Positions 37,897 through 49,395 of a stretch of 64,000 bases of DNA are shown here, one piece after another. This stretch comes from Pestalotiopsis fici W106-1 (taxonomy: Eukaryota > Ascomycota > Sordariomycetes > Amphisphaeriales > Sporocadaceae): NCBI RefSeq assembly GCF_000516985.1, contig NW_006917095.1, forward strand, positions 500,157 to 564,156, in the 5' to 3' direction. The notes beneath the pieces were generated by a model. It saw nothing but the letters and a program-made list of their open reading frames with translations, did not search any database and had not been told where the DNA came from. Each line of letters starts with the position of its first letter. Positions within the stretch are counted from its first letter, which is position 1. The position numbers were made by a program, and so were the translations under genes.

Positions 37897-38859
37897 ATGG
37901 TTTGCCTTAGGAATCAATCATTTCGGTGCAATAGCTGTCACGCACTTGCTTACATAGCGATGTTGCTCTTTTTTTTATCATTTGTTAGCACCGCATATGC
38001 CACGGCGCCAGGCATATCTCCGAGCATCCAACAACCTGTAGCAGCTCATTTGACGACAACACTTGATATTCCCCACATTCGTACTGCTGTCGCAAACCCG
38101 AGGGCACACACATATCCAACAACCTCAATAATCACCCGTGGCACTCTGACCCATTTATGGGATGCAGTAACCCCTTTTTGGTCGAAATGTCGAATTCACG
38201 CCTTGAAGATCGCGCTATGGTCTCTCTGTATATCTCTCATGGTTTTCTCTTGTATCATTGAACATGACACAAGTCCGATAAGACTTTGGCTGTAAGTCAA
38301 CGACGATTTATTATTCATTATATAGCTAGCACCCGCAGCCTAATCTACCCCACACCCCTATTTCCCCTGCCCTCCCTTCTTCTTCGTCTCCCTGGTGCGC
38401 GATCCTGCTAACTAGGTTACATAGGTAGGTACCCATGAGCATCAAATAGGTCCTCATGTACAGAGTACCTGTGGGATTTATGCTAACATGTATTCCACAC
38501 TAGCGCATTATGCCTAGCATTCTCCTGGCTCGTTATAATCAGCCTGCATCTTCATAAAGTTATCCGAAAATTCCAGATCCGCGGACGTGCTGATTCGTAG
38601 GTCATATTACTGAGTTTCCTATTATACACGATTCCCGAATCTTCTAATTATATAAAAAAAAAATCGCTAATGTAATACACGAAGCTTCATCGTAACTACA
38701 GCAATGTTGTCTTTCATTTTTATCAAGGCATTCGCTATACTTGGAGGCTATAGTATAAGCGCCCTTTTACGGGTCCCTTTATGCTTTACCTTGGCAGTAT
38801 GGATTACAAGTCACTGGTGCAATTTTGATGCGACGCCGCAAATCCATTTCGGCCCCTAA
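37897..38859 (+). CDS. Unrecognised multi-pass membrane protein, tandem copy B
   Basis: Second member of the pair. Three exons, 37897-38291, 38504-38596 and 38685-38859, give 220 residues. The N-terminus carries a signal/anchor (LAYIAMLLFFLSFVSTAYA), then a Thr/Pro/His-rich segment of ~60 residues, then hydrophobic segments IALWSLCISLMVFSCII, LALCLAFSWLVIISLHL, FIVTTAMLSFIFIKAFAIL and FTLAVWIT. A basic loop KVIRKFQIRGRADS sits between segments and is partly conserved in copy A (RRFQSIGRADS). The first intron is longer (212 nt) than in copy A (124 nt), and coding sequence is much better kept than introns, which suggests selection on the protein. Both copies keep intact frames. Confidence 0.75.
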
Positions 38860-39339
38860 ACCTCTTACACATCCTTCGTTTCGCTCAACACTCATGTATT
38901 ACCGGTGCAAGAGGTCTTTTCATCTCCAAAATCAGGTCTTGGATGGTGGATAGAACAGAAAGGATATGGGACTTGGGACTATAGGGTTGGCAAACAGTGG
39001 CATGGTACATGGAAAAGGAGTCAACGGATGCTAGGACTTTATTGGTATCAATACATTCCGAGAAGAACCGCGTTATTGAAAATTGGTTAGAGCACGACGC
39101 AATGACGGACTGCAAGGACCGAGATTTGTCGGGACATGACGATAGAATTATTGGCATAGAGATACTGCTTGTTCTCGCTTGCTATGTAGTTTATGCATTC
39201 ATTTTCTAGATTCGTTCCACGGTAAATGTAGTTCCAGCGACCAAGCACATGGAACCTACCAGATACATTGAAGACCACGATCACGTATCCATCTGAGGCC
39301 ATTGAATAAGAACTATTCAACGTACATGTGTCTCTAGTA
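38860..39339. other. Region between tandem membrane genes and the AKR
   Basis: 480 bp between convergent stop codons with no supported gene. The frame at 38885-39157 (minus) shows no recognisable domain. Confidence 0.45.
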
Positions 39340-40556
39340 TCAATTACCAGGTCTAATAGGCTTCGGGCCTTGAACATAATCAAAAGTCCCAATAACATTC
39401 GTCAACCAAACATCCTGAGCACCTTGAGGAATGATGGGGTCGCCGCCAAATTGTGAACCCGACAAGAAGGTGTGCGGGAATCCAGGATCAAACATGTTTG
39501 CCTTTTCAATCTCCAGCAGGTCGTCATCAGACAAGCTGACCTTTAAACCTTCCACAGCGTCCTCGAGATGTTGCAAGGTGCGGGTGCCCACGAGCGGAAA
39601 GACGTACGGCTCCTTTTGCATCACATAGGCCAGGGCAACCGTGTGAAGCTTTGTCCCCTTGGCGACTGAGATGCTCTCCATTTGTCTCGATACCGCTCGG
39701 TACTTTTCGCTAATGGGGCCCTTCCTCCCGGGGTTGTTGCTCTCTCGCTCCTTGTAGGCCTGTTCCGTCTGGAACTTTCCGTGGCCGAGGGCGCCGTAGG
39801 GAATCAGAGCCATGCCCTCGTCCCTGCACATGGGAATAATGTCGCGCTCAAAGTCGCGCACGGCGGCGTTCCATAGTCCTTGGTAGGCAACGAATTGACG
39901 GAGGCCGTGGTCGCGCGCATACTGGTTGGCCTTGGTGACGACCCACGCCGGACTAGATGGTGTGAGTAGATGTCTTGGCGGGAACTGTGCGAGTACAATG
40001 CATCTTACCAGTCAGAAATACCCAAGTAATTGACCTTGCCAGCGACAACGAGATCATTCAGAGCATGCATCAATTCCGGGATGGTGGAGTTGTAGTCCCA
40101 CCAGTGAACGTAGAAGAGGTCAATGTAGCTGGTCTGCAAGTTTCGAAGCGAATTCTCCAGCGTCAGGCGAAGACTCTTGGTGCCGTTGCCTCCAAAATTG
40201 GACTGAATCTTGACATGCTTCTCGTGCTTGCGATACGGACTGGAATACTTGGTCGCAATGACAAATTCGTCGCGGTTGCCTCTGGCTGTGAACCATTCGC
40301 CGAGCCACTGCTCGGACTGCTGGGATTGATACCCGCACGCCGTGTCGAGGAAATTGCCGCCGAGCGCCCAAAACTTGTCGAGAATGGCAAAGGCCGTCTC
40401 CTTGAAACATTCACCCAGACGCGCTTTATCGGCCTCGCCAAAGCCCATGGTGCCTAGACAAAGTGGGGAGACACGGACATTTGCTGTTGGTGCCAGCTGC
40501 CGGTGACGGTAGAGGCGGGACTCTGGGGGTTCTGGAAACGGGAAGGGAGGCGCCAT
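39340..40556 (-). CDS. Aldo-keto reductase, norsolorinic-acid-reductase / aryl-alcohol dehydrogenase type
   Basis: NADP(H)-dependent reductase of the fungal AKR group that includes norsolorinic acid reductase and aryl-alcohol dehydrogenases. Two exons, 40556-40009 and 39952-39340, give 386 residues, standard for the group. The catalytic tetrad is visible: Asp71 and Tyr76 in FLDTACGY, Lys103 in FVIATKY and His151 in DLFYVHWWDY. Other family blocks: LCLGTMGFG, NYLGISDCPAWVVTKANQYA, and the cofactor-site IPYGALGHGKF and FPLVGTRTLQHLEDAVEGL. The intron is 56 nt. It lies 0.75 kb from a divergent bZIP regulator. The substrate cannot be read from sequence. Confidence 0.93.
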
Positions 40557-41303
40557 GATGAGAATTCGGATAAACGTAGCTCTATCGGTGCGCGTGGAAA
40601 TTTTCCGAGATGCTCAAGTATAGGCATTGTATGGGGAAACTTGCTTCATCTTATATAGATTTCAAGGGTCAGTATTCTTACCAACCAAGCATGTTTTCAC
40701 ATGACGTGTGATAAGCAAACTGCATCTCTGGCTCATCTTTCGGTTCTCGTCGACCGGAGTTAGGATGAATATTTGCGATACTGGAAAGGCTTTCGGCAAT
40801 AAACGAGTATATAGATATCGACTCAGACGTGTATTAGTCAGTATAGGGAATAGATCGATGCTAGTGTTTGTCTAGCCTCTAGCCAAGAGAGCTCATGCTT
40901 CTATTGGTCAATTTTTCATGACATAGGATAAGCAGACTGCATATTCCGTACTCTGAGTGGAGAACGTTGCAGCGGGAATTGCCGTAAGTGGAGACTACAC
41001 TACCTCCATGAGTTCTTTCAGATTCAAACTGCGAGACCCTTCATTCACCTCTGCTCCTTCGAATGCTACATTTCTGCCAGCTCACCTATCAGCTGTCGAT
41101 AGTAATTCGCGCCTTGATCTCCATGGTCCTTCGATGGCGGGGTTAACGACAGATAGGCGCAGATAAGCAAGTATAGTGACACCCTGAACGGCCATATACC
41201 CGGGCGAACCGCGGACCAGCGCTTCACAGGAGCGGTAACTAGGTACAAAGTCTACCGAGACATCAATCAAATTGGATCAAAATAGAGGACTTATTACAGA
41301 ATC
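40557..41303. other. Divergent promoter region, AKR / bZIP gene
   Basis: 747 bp between two divergent starts, able to serve both genes. Short palindromic motifs were not convincingly identified. No gene is seen. Confidence 0.45.
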
Positions 41304-42319
41304 ATGGCTCAAGCCGTATCTCCGGAAGTGGGTCTTGAAGTGACTGCCGGCCCAGGTGCTCCTCAAACGCGTGTCGAGCTGGTGCCAATGAGTCAACAAA
41401 ACAATGTCCGTAAGCCCGAGGACGACTGGACTGGTATTACGAGTGCAGCCGAAAGGCGGAAATTGCAAAATCGCCTAAGCCAGAGACGTTATAGTAAGTG
41501 GTCAACTTGTAGACTCATTGCTCATCCATGGGCTGTCCCATGTCAGACGATGACAGATTGGTTAATTTCGCAACAGGACAAGCAAGAGCAAGAACTAAAA
41601 AGGAAACACAGACCCCTCCAACACCGCCCGAGTGCTCGGCTTCCACCACAAGTGCACAACGCAACCTGGCAGTCAAGTTCAGGGGTCTTGCTAATGCCGT
41701 TAATCACCATGACAATACGCACAATAGCCTCCTTGATAAGATGGGGCCATCAGTCCTGAGGAAAATGGCCGATGAATTCGAAATAATGATGCAACGAGAC
41801 TTTCTGCTCGGATCGCCGAGAGTGGATTTGGTTCTCACCCTCATCCAATTCAATGTCTTTCGAGCTCTATTGAGCAATACGCAAAGTCTCGGATGGGATT
41901 TTCAATGGCTAGAGTGTGAAGAACCTGATTCACCGTGGACAGCCGCAGTCAATAACGAGGACGCTACATCAACATACTCGTCTTGTCCATTGAGCTTACA
42001 GCCCACTGACATGCAACGCAAGGTGCGGCACCATCCGTGGATCGACCTTTGGCCGATCCCGAAGATGCGTGATAACTTGTTATTGGCTGCGGGGCTATAT
42101 GACGAAGATGAGCTGTGCAATGTGCTTCTGGAATTCAAGGACATCCCCAATGAGCAATCAGGCCTCTTGGTTTGGGGAGAGCCCTGGGATTCGGCTTCTT
42201 GGGAAGTCAGTGCAACGTTTGTCCGTCATTGGGCCTGGGCGATCCAAGGATGTGACGAGTTGCAGGCATCAACCAATAGATGGCGCATCGCGCGGGGTGA
42301 GAAACCGCTGAGGTGGTAG
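41304..42319 (+). CDS. bZIP-type transcription factor with DUF3425 C-terminal domain
   Basis: Predicted regulator of the fungal bZIP-DUF3425 group, often found near metabolic clusters. Two exons, 41304-41493 and 41577-42319, give 310 residues. The basic region is ERRKLQNRLSQRRYRQARARTKK, split by the intron. The expected heptad leucines after it are not seen: the segment is Pro/Thr/Ser-rich. The C-terminal half has the DUF3425 look: PRVDLVLTLIQFNVFRALLSN, then HPWIDLWPIPKMRDNLL, LVWGEPWDSASWEVSATFVRHW and WRIARGEKPLRW. The acceptor at 41576 was chosen because it joins RRY to RQAR in the long downstream frame. It could regulate the adjacent reductase and oxidase; that is inference. Confidence 0.85.
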
Positions 42320-42816
42320 AGGCACGGAACGTAATTCTCAATTATGAGGGGAGAAGGCTGCGTTATTTCAGCACTGCCCAATTGGTGAAATGATGTAGTC
42401 AATACCAGTAAAAAAGCCAGAGAACCTGCCTGTTAACTTCAAAGATATTTCCCAAAGTACAAGCTACCGATTTTCTATAAATGTGCACGAATGTGATTGA
42501 TGACGTATAATAAGCCAGTTGCATCCAATTGCCCCATTTTATATGTATCTACATCAACTTGAATGTAACTTCTCCGTCGCTGAACCCTGCATACATTTGA
42601 AATGCCAAGACCCTGACTTGCCTTATCTACTCCGTACATGACATGGAAACAAAGCAAGGAGAGCTAATCCCATCACATTGTCAATCAACTCAGATTGTCA
42701 ATATAAGAATCAGTCAAGACGCCATATGCACAGTCCAAAAAGTGCCGTAGCAGGTTATTAAACTGACATGACCTTGAACCAAGCTCTCAATCTCATCTCC
42801 AGTGTACACGCCAATC
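42320..42816. other. Promoter region of the FAD-linked oxidase
   Basis: 497 bp between the bZIP stop and the oxidase start. No gene is seen. Confidence 0.45.
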
Positions 42817-44635
42817 ATGTTTGTCGTGAGACTCTTTACCTCACTTCTCTTTGCTTATATATCCTGTGCTTTTTCGACTCAGGATGTCCTCTCCATAGCT
42901 CGGAACGATCAGTCATCAACTGCAGCAGAAAACTGTGAAAAGGCCGTAAGTGATACATATACTAGCCACTAGCTACAATACTCTCTGCTGACTTGCAATG
43001 ATTAGTGCCAAGAGCTGAGCAGCAACTTTGGTCCCGCCCTTCACTTTGGTGACAATGACCCAACATTTGTCATCTGGGACAAGAAACAACAGGATGCCCA
43101 GCCCGCCTGCCGGGTGACGCCCGTGACGGCAGCAGAAGTGGCACAAGCCCTGACCATTGTCTCCTCGCACTGGTGTCGCTTTGCCGTCAAGGGAGGAGGC
43201 CACTCTACCAATGTCGATGCCTCTAACTCTGTCGGCGGCGTCACCATTGACCTGGGCGACATGGACCATATTGATTTGGCACCAGATGGTCGTTCTTGGG
43301 CGGATCTGGGGCCGGGACTGGTTCTCTCTGATGCATATACTTACTTGGAACAATACAACCTCACGAACATTGGAGGCCGGGTGGCTGATGTCGGCCTGCC
43401 AGGCTACCTCATAGGCGGGGGAATCTCAAATCTGTCACCTCAATATGGTCTGGCCGTGGATAACATTTATGAATATGAGGTATACACCACCCCCAACATT
43501 AATCTCAACGCCACTGCTTTTTTCTTTCTACCACCAACCCCCTTCCCTTTAATACGGATGATCGTTGACATATTCCAGCTCGTACTACCCAACGCCACCA
43601 TTATCAACGTGACCCAGAGCAGCCAGCCAGACCTGTACTTTGCGCTGCGCGGCGGTGGCAACAACTTTGGCATCATCACCAATTTTCGCGTGCGGCTGAT
43701 ACCGCAGGGCCCAATGCTCAGCGGCACCAAGGTATATCACGCCAACTACACGCGGCAGATTGTCGACCAGACCTACCAGCTGACCACGACGCTCTCCAAC
43801 GACACCTTGATGTGCTTCTCGAGTCGCTATGCTTATAACCAGACGCTGGACGAGTTCTCGGTTTCCATGACCCAAGCGTATGCCCAGCCGATTCTTGAGC
43901 CCCCGGTATTTGCCACCTTGAACGAGGTCCCGTACGAGTCGAGCACCGTACGCGTGGACTGGATGAGCAACTTTGCTCTGGAATCTGTCCAACCACCTGG
44001 TACTCGGTATGTCCCATCTCTTTAACAAATGGCTATGATTGAAGGGGGCATCAGCTTATGATTCTAATAGCCAACTCTTCGGCACGGTGACGTTTGATCC
44101 CTCTGGCGACTTGCATCAGCAGATACTAGACGTTTTTGAGGATGAAGTGAGCCAGGTAAAAGACATTCCTGGATTTACCTCATCTGTTGTTGTGTCGGCT
44201 CTACACATAAATGCCATCAAGGCAATGGAGGCAAGGGGAGGCAACGCCCTCGGTGTCGAGTCTGATGGGCCATTGGACAGTAAGTTTAGTTCCCCGCTGT
44301 TGCATCATCCACCCTCCTTCGGTACCTCATCAAGCTAACCAAATCCTCTTTTTTGCAAAGTCGCTCTCTTAACAGTTGGGTGGTCCAATGCTACAGATGA
44401 TGCTGCCATGAACGCCTTTGCCGACACGTGGATTACACGCAGCATGCAGGCGGCATCAGATGTGGATAGACTACATCCATGGCTCTATATCAACTACGCC
44501 AAGGATACACAAGATCCCTTTTCAGGATACGGAAAAGTAAACAAGGCAAGGTTAATCAGTATTCAAGAAGCCATCGATCCAAAAGGTATCTTTACTTCGA
44601 CCGGACTCTGCCGGGGATCGTTCAAACTACGATAA
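42817..44635 (+). CDS. Secreted FAD-linked oxidase, berberine-bridge-enzyme (BBE) family
   Basis: Flavoprotein oxidase of the BBE/PCMH family, predicted to be secreted. Five exons: 42817-42945, 43006-43479, 43579-44006, 44071-44279 and 44361-44635, giving 504 residues. A signal peptide (VVRLFTSLLFAYISCAFS) opens the protein. The FAD domain has FAVKGGGHSTNVDAS, whose His is the expected 8-alpha-histidyl attachment site, then GYLIGGGISNLSPQYGLAVD and DLYFALRGGGNNFGIITNF. The Cys that would give a second covalent bond is missing (GGRVADVG). The C-terminus has the BBE block YINYAKDTQDPFSGYG and IDPKGIFTSTGLCRGSF. The 99-nt second intron is in frame, but removing it restores YEYELVLPNATI. Several N-glycosylation sequons (NAT, NVT, NYT, NQT) fit secretion. 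Confidence 0.93.
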
Positions 44636-45005
44636 GACTGCTTCGGCGAGATTCTTTAGTTGAAAAGGGGTTGAAACTCTGGCCAAGTCTGGTCATGCTT
44701 ACAGACAAGACGACGAAACAATGATAAAATTGGCATGGACTTTTTGTGCTCTCTCCATCGCATTCTTCCTTCGGAGCTGATAGCGTGATACGATGAGATA
44801 TTCGAATACAGGCAAGAACGCCAGCGTAGTAGACGACATTTGGATCTTAAGGGTGCATTTACAAATGTATCATTATGATGAAAGCTATGTATATCGGACT
44901 AGGTATCATAAAATATATAAGAGAAGAAAAAAAAATCCATCGCTCTGCCGTCAATGAAGCAGCCATCCATCCACATGAATCTGACAAAATTAGTCTCGCA
45001 GGGAC
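44636..45005. other. Convergent 3' region, BBE oxidase / GH5
   Basis: 370 bp between two stop codons on opposite strands. AT-rich 3' UTR-like DNA with nothing else seen. Confidence 0.5.
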
Positions 45006-46309
45006 TTATGGGCCCTGCGTCACCTTGAACAGATCCGCCATGGACGTGTAAAAGTTCTCATTCCTCACTCCGGTCCAGTCCTTGTTCATGAAGCCCCAAG
45101 TCTCCTCAACATCGGTCGCGCCATTGCGGGCATAGTACGAGCCCTGAATAGCCCAGAGCGCCCAGTCCATATCGTTGCCAGTCATGTACTGCTTGATACA
45201 ATCATAAAAGGTCTGCCCGGCATCCGTCAGGCCGTTATTGGGCCCAGTGGTGAGGTCGACGCCAAACTCGGACAGGAACAGGGGCGCCGTGTAAGCCTCG
45301 CCCTGGGCGAGCACGAACCCGTCAAAGAGACCGTACAGGGCCTGTTTTGCGTCGCAGTTATCGCCCGCCGCGGCGTACGTGACGCTAAACTCGTACGCGT
45401 GCATCTCCCAGACGTGCTTGCCGGCCCAGGCGCTGTAATCCAGATTCTTGGCCTTGAGGAAAGCCAGATCCTGCGTCGACTGCGTGCCGCCGACCAGTAC
45501 CAAGACGTCGGGGTTGGCCTCGTGGACGCGCTCGCCGCCCTGCTGCATGAAGTTGTACCAGGCGCCGTGTCCGTCAAACACGTCCTGCAGGACCGGGTAG
45601 GGTCGCGGCTCGTTGCGGAGCGACATGGCGACCACGCCCGGGTGACTCGTGGCAAAAGTGGCCATGGCAGCCAGACCGTCGAGCCAGTTTTGCGTGTTGA
45701 AGAAGCGGCTGTTGGATGCTACGTAGGCTTGAGCCTCGTCCCACCAGCCATTTCCATCGTCCAGGTTACCTTGATATATGTATAAGTGATGTTGATCATA
45801 GGAAACGGAGACTAGAAATACTTACAGCACCAGCTAGCCTTGCTAACATGGTTGTCGAGTACCGTCATGACCTTTCTCTCCCAGAGAGCATCAATCACCG
45901 CAGCAAAGACATCCTGGGTGGTTGCATTCTCGACAAAGGGATTCTTCTCCGCCACTTGGGCATAGATAGCATTAAAGGCATCCGCGGACACATTAGCAGC
46001 GCTGGCGCCGGCGGTAAAGGACTCTTGGACACTGACGCCTGGGTCGAGGGCGTGGTCGATTGAGTAGGTCAGGCGCACACAGTTGAAGCCTTGCTGCTGG
46101 ATAAAGTCGGCGATAAAGTCAATGGACTGCTTGTTGAGACCCTCGGGGATGTTGGCCTCCATGTGCCCGGGCCAGTTGATGCAGCGAAACTTGACCCGGT
46201 CGCCGGCGTCATCCAGAATCCATCGGCTGTCCGTCTTCAAGGGAAGCTGCTGGGCTAACACCGTACCCAGTACGAAACTTGAAGCTCCCAATAACGAAGC
46301 GAGCTTCAT
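45006..46309 (-). CDS. Secreted glycoside hydrolase family 5 (cellulase-fold) enzyme
   Basis: Predicted extracellular (beta/alpha)8 glycosidase. Two exons, 46309-45826 and 45769-45006, give 415 residues. A signal peptide (MKLASLLGASSFVLGTVLA, then QQ) is clear. Family GH5 features: INWPGHMEANIPEGL, VRLTYSIDHAL, VMTVLDNHVSKASWCC, the acid/base Glu215 in MSLRNEPR, HAYEFSVTY with the His of strand 7, and the nucleophile Glu329 in LFLSEFGVD. The C-terminus has DWALWAIQGSYYARNG. No carbohydrate-binding module or Ser/Thr linker is present. Substrate (beta-glucan, mannan or other) is not decided by these motifs. The intron is 56 nt. Confidence 0.92.
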
Positions 46310-48075
46310 TGCAACAAATTAAAATTTAGTAGTAAAGTTGAACAATATTGATTGAGTGATTCGTTCAGTGAGAACCACGACAGAGTAAATTGGAGGCCTG
46401 GCTCATGCAGTGAAATGAAGGGATCTTCTGATCATCACAACTCCACCGTTGTGACTTCGCGACATGGGAAGATCTGTGGGGTCAAGATATTGTGAAAGAA
46501 AACAAGCAGGAGGCAGAAACTCAAAACCAAGACAGTTGTTTACCCAAGGGTATGGTCCCTTAAAATATAAACAGAAAAATGGGGAGAGGGACCACGAGCC
46601 AAGAACTCATTCCCTGGCTATAGAGGTGAATGCTGCACGCGCGTGGCAAATAGTCACAGCTATAAAGGGGCCAACCAACCATATAGGAAACATGAGACCG
46701 GATGACATGAGGCTCAAGAGGCTGTACGAGGTTCAGGCGGGAGAAAAAGGCGGGAACGTAGGAAGAACTTGGATGGCCATGCTTGTTCTTTTTACCTTCT
46801 CAAAGGGTGTGAAGCCACGGCCACGAGTGTGCGCTACTGTGCCCGTGTATGTATGCATGTATACCTACCTACATTGCCATGATGTATGTACATGTGTGTG
46901 TATGCTACGTTGTACCTAGTATATCATGTAGCGGCGCTTCCAATTGAATAGCAAGCAGCCGACCCCGGATCGGCACACGAGATGCAGCATACAGATTTGG
47001 CAAAGGAAAAAGACGGCGGAGCCAGTCGATGCGATTTGACCAGGAATACCATCCTGTTCAGGGGTGACACCTGCCCGGAATTGCTAATGAACAAAGTTGA
47101 CTTTGGGTTATGTCGCGCTCTCATTCGCAGTCGCGCAGATGAGAGAAGTGGTGTCCAAGCATTCTTGGCTTGCTTGGGAGGATCCCGGAGCTAATGTAGG
47201 TCTGTATGTATGTAAGTAAGTATGTCCGTAGGTAAAACTGTAAACGATTATCCTTTCTAAATCCCAGTACTACCCTTGCTGCAGGTCAAATTGCACCTTG
47301 CCGAAGCTGCATATATGTCGACTAGTCTACTGCGTACTGCTCAGTGCTGAAGAGGCGAAAAAAAAGGGCAGAAATCAAGATTCGAGCGCATGCTTGGATG
47401 GTCAACAGGGAGGGGACCCCAAGGTCGCAGAGGCGTGACAACAGCATGTGATTGGATGTCGCACGGGACCTGGGCTTATTAGTAAAGATGAATTGGGTTG
47501 GTGGTGTTTGATGGTGTGTGTGCAGGTGGGTGATGGATGACCCTGATTTGGCCCTGCGCGCGGGGGGAAAATCAACGGGGAGTTCCATTTTTTGCCTTGG
47601 GACTTGGCAACACACCATCATATTGTCTCTGCCGCTCTTGTGGGGTAAGAAAGCGCCACAACCGTGTTGTGTACTACGTACTCTTTTTCCAACAATCGAC
47701 CAGTGATCGTTTTCACCCAAGAAAAGTCCGGTTTCATGTGTACAAAGTATAGCATATCAGTATAATATCAAAGTGGCAATATAGTATGTTGTTGAAGATC
47801 AAGTGGCGGACCCAAGGGACCAGCCGGGTTTGTAGTATTAGTAGTATCTACGGTAACACATGTATTTACATCTATGGATGTTTCGAATTCGTATAATCAT
47901 AATCCACGAGCCAGAGTCTTGTCATCGCTCTCGGCTCTCCTTCCCACTACTCCATTTCAAAGACTTTCCAGAGCCTGCCACGCAGATGCCTCTACGTGGT
48001 ACTCCCACTAAACTCCTGGGTATCATGTTTGTTGTGTTTTTGTTTGAAATCAAATAACCCCCTGATGGGTGTCAT
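46310..48075. other. Intergenic region, GH5 / PH-domain gene
   Basis: 1.8 kb with no supported gene. A degenerate GTA(T/A/G)-type repeat occurs near 47195-47233. The 151-codon frame at 46464 lacks any domain and ends in a low-complexity Cys/Val/Tyr stretch. Confidence 0.45.
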
Positions 48076-49395
48076 TTATGATGCTGCACCGCTGCTCCCA
48101 GTCGCTGCCGTTTGTCGAGCCTCTAATTCTCTCCTCTTGGAGAGCAAGCTCTTGAAGGCTCCGAGGCACTTTACAAGGGTTTCCTCGTCCTGGGTGCAAA
48201 ATCGATAACTCTTCTCGTCTGTAATGATTTGCATACAGAATGGCTTATTCTTGGCCAGAGCGTCAATATCCACCACGTTGACGACCGTGGACAGCGGCAT
48301 GATAAAGGCAGCCGTGTATTCGGCCTCGTCCTTGTACAGAATCAAGTTCCTGGGTCGAAGAACGGCCCAGCAGTTCTTCCACTGCCTCACGCCGCGCTTG
48401 TGCTTGAGTAGTTGCAGCCAGCCCTGCCAGACGACCCTGTCAGGATCATTCTCAATATTGAGGCCACTTAGCTGGCTCAGGTTCCTGCCGGTCAGCACAG
48501 GTCGCAACTGCGCCGCCGAGTTTGACATGGATCGCGATGTAAGATTTTCCAGAGATGCCCCGACACGAGGCGCCTCGGAATCAGAGAAATCTGAATGAGA
48601 CACAAGCTCATTGCCAGACATTCCCGATGACTCCCAGGTATGTGACGGCCTCCGCGTCGATGAAGACAGCGGCTTGGGCGGCAGAATATCAATCGGCTCA
48701 GGCGAAGATGAAATGTTTCGATCTTGGTCGATTGAGGTGTCTTTTCGTGCGCCAGATGTGTTGTTGCCCAGCACATCCACAGCCGCATAAGACTGGCGGC
48801 GCACGATCGGGCTCGCGAGGAACATTTCCTCTTCCTCCTCTTCGATCCTGGCATCGCGGCGGATGAGCTCTATCCACTCTTGCGCATCTTCGGCGCTCGA
48901 CGCCTCAAAGTGATAGTTCTTGGCCGGAGAAAAGAGGCCAAACAAGTTGTGGCGCTTCTGCTTCGGGTCCTTGAGCAGAGTGACTGCAGATAATTCGGAC
49001 AGGTAGATCTTGTGACGGAGCTTGCTCTCCTTGTCCGACTTGTAAAGAGAGAGGGTATTTGGGCGCAACACTAGGTAGACGGGCTTCCATGTCTAGGCGA
49101 TACAATGTCAGTACAGGTCCGGATTCGGGCTCTCAACGGATGCGTCGCCTACCTTGGTCTTTTGTGTACGCTTCTGGACGTAACCAGACTTGATAACCCG
49201 GTCAAACTCGAAACTGCCGTTCTGGTTGACGGGGCTAGGGGACGCCAGACCCAACTGGTTGCGCAGTCGGCTTGTCACAGTGGAGGTAAAGGCAGTGGCT
49301 GCAGCAGGTATCATGAGTTTTGCGCCGCGCCCTGGGAGCTTCGGAGAGGACGGAGACACATCTGTCGCGGCTGGTTGACTAATGGTTTCCGCCAT
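48076..49395 (-). CDS. Double PH-domain protein
   Basis: Probable phosphoinositide-binding adaptor with two pleckstrin-homology domains. Two exons, 49395-49153 and 49092-48076, give 419 residues. PH1 spans roughly residues 67-165: FDRVIKSGYVQKRTQKTKTW, VYLVLRPNTLSLYKSDKE, HNLFGLFSPAKNYHFEASSA and the invariant Trp in AQEWIELIRRDA. PH2 lies near residues 300-400: VVWQGWLQLLKHKRGVRQW, WAVLRPRNLILYKDEAEY and KSYRFCTQDEETLVKCLGAF. Between them is a ~130-residue Ser-rich disordered linker. The arrangement resembles the yeast Opy1-type two-PH proteins, but orthology is not shown. The intron is 60 nt, placed inside PH1. Confidence 0.9.

Noticed and set aside
38885..39157. 90-codon minus-strand frame between copy B and the AKR
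   Set aside because: No domain, and no similarity to either tandem copy or the AKR.
46464..46919. 151-codon plus-strand frame upstream of GH5
   Set aside because: No domain or splice context; C-terminal part is a TGTATG-type low-complexity translation.
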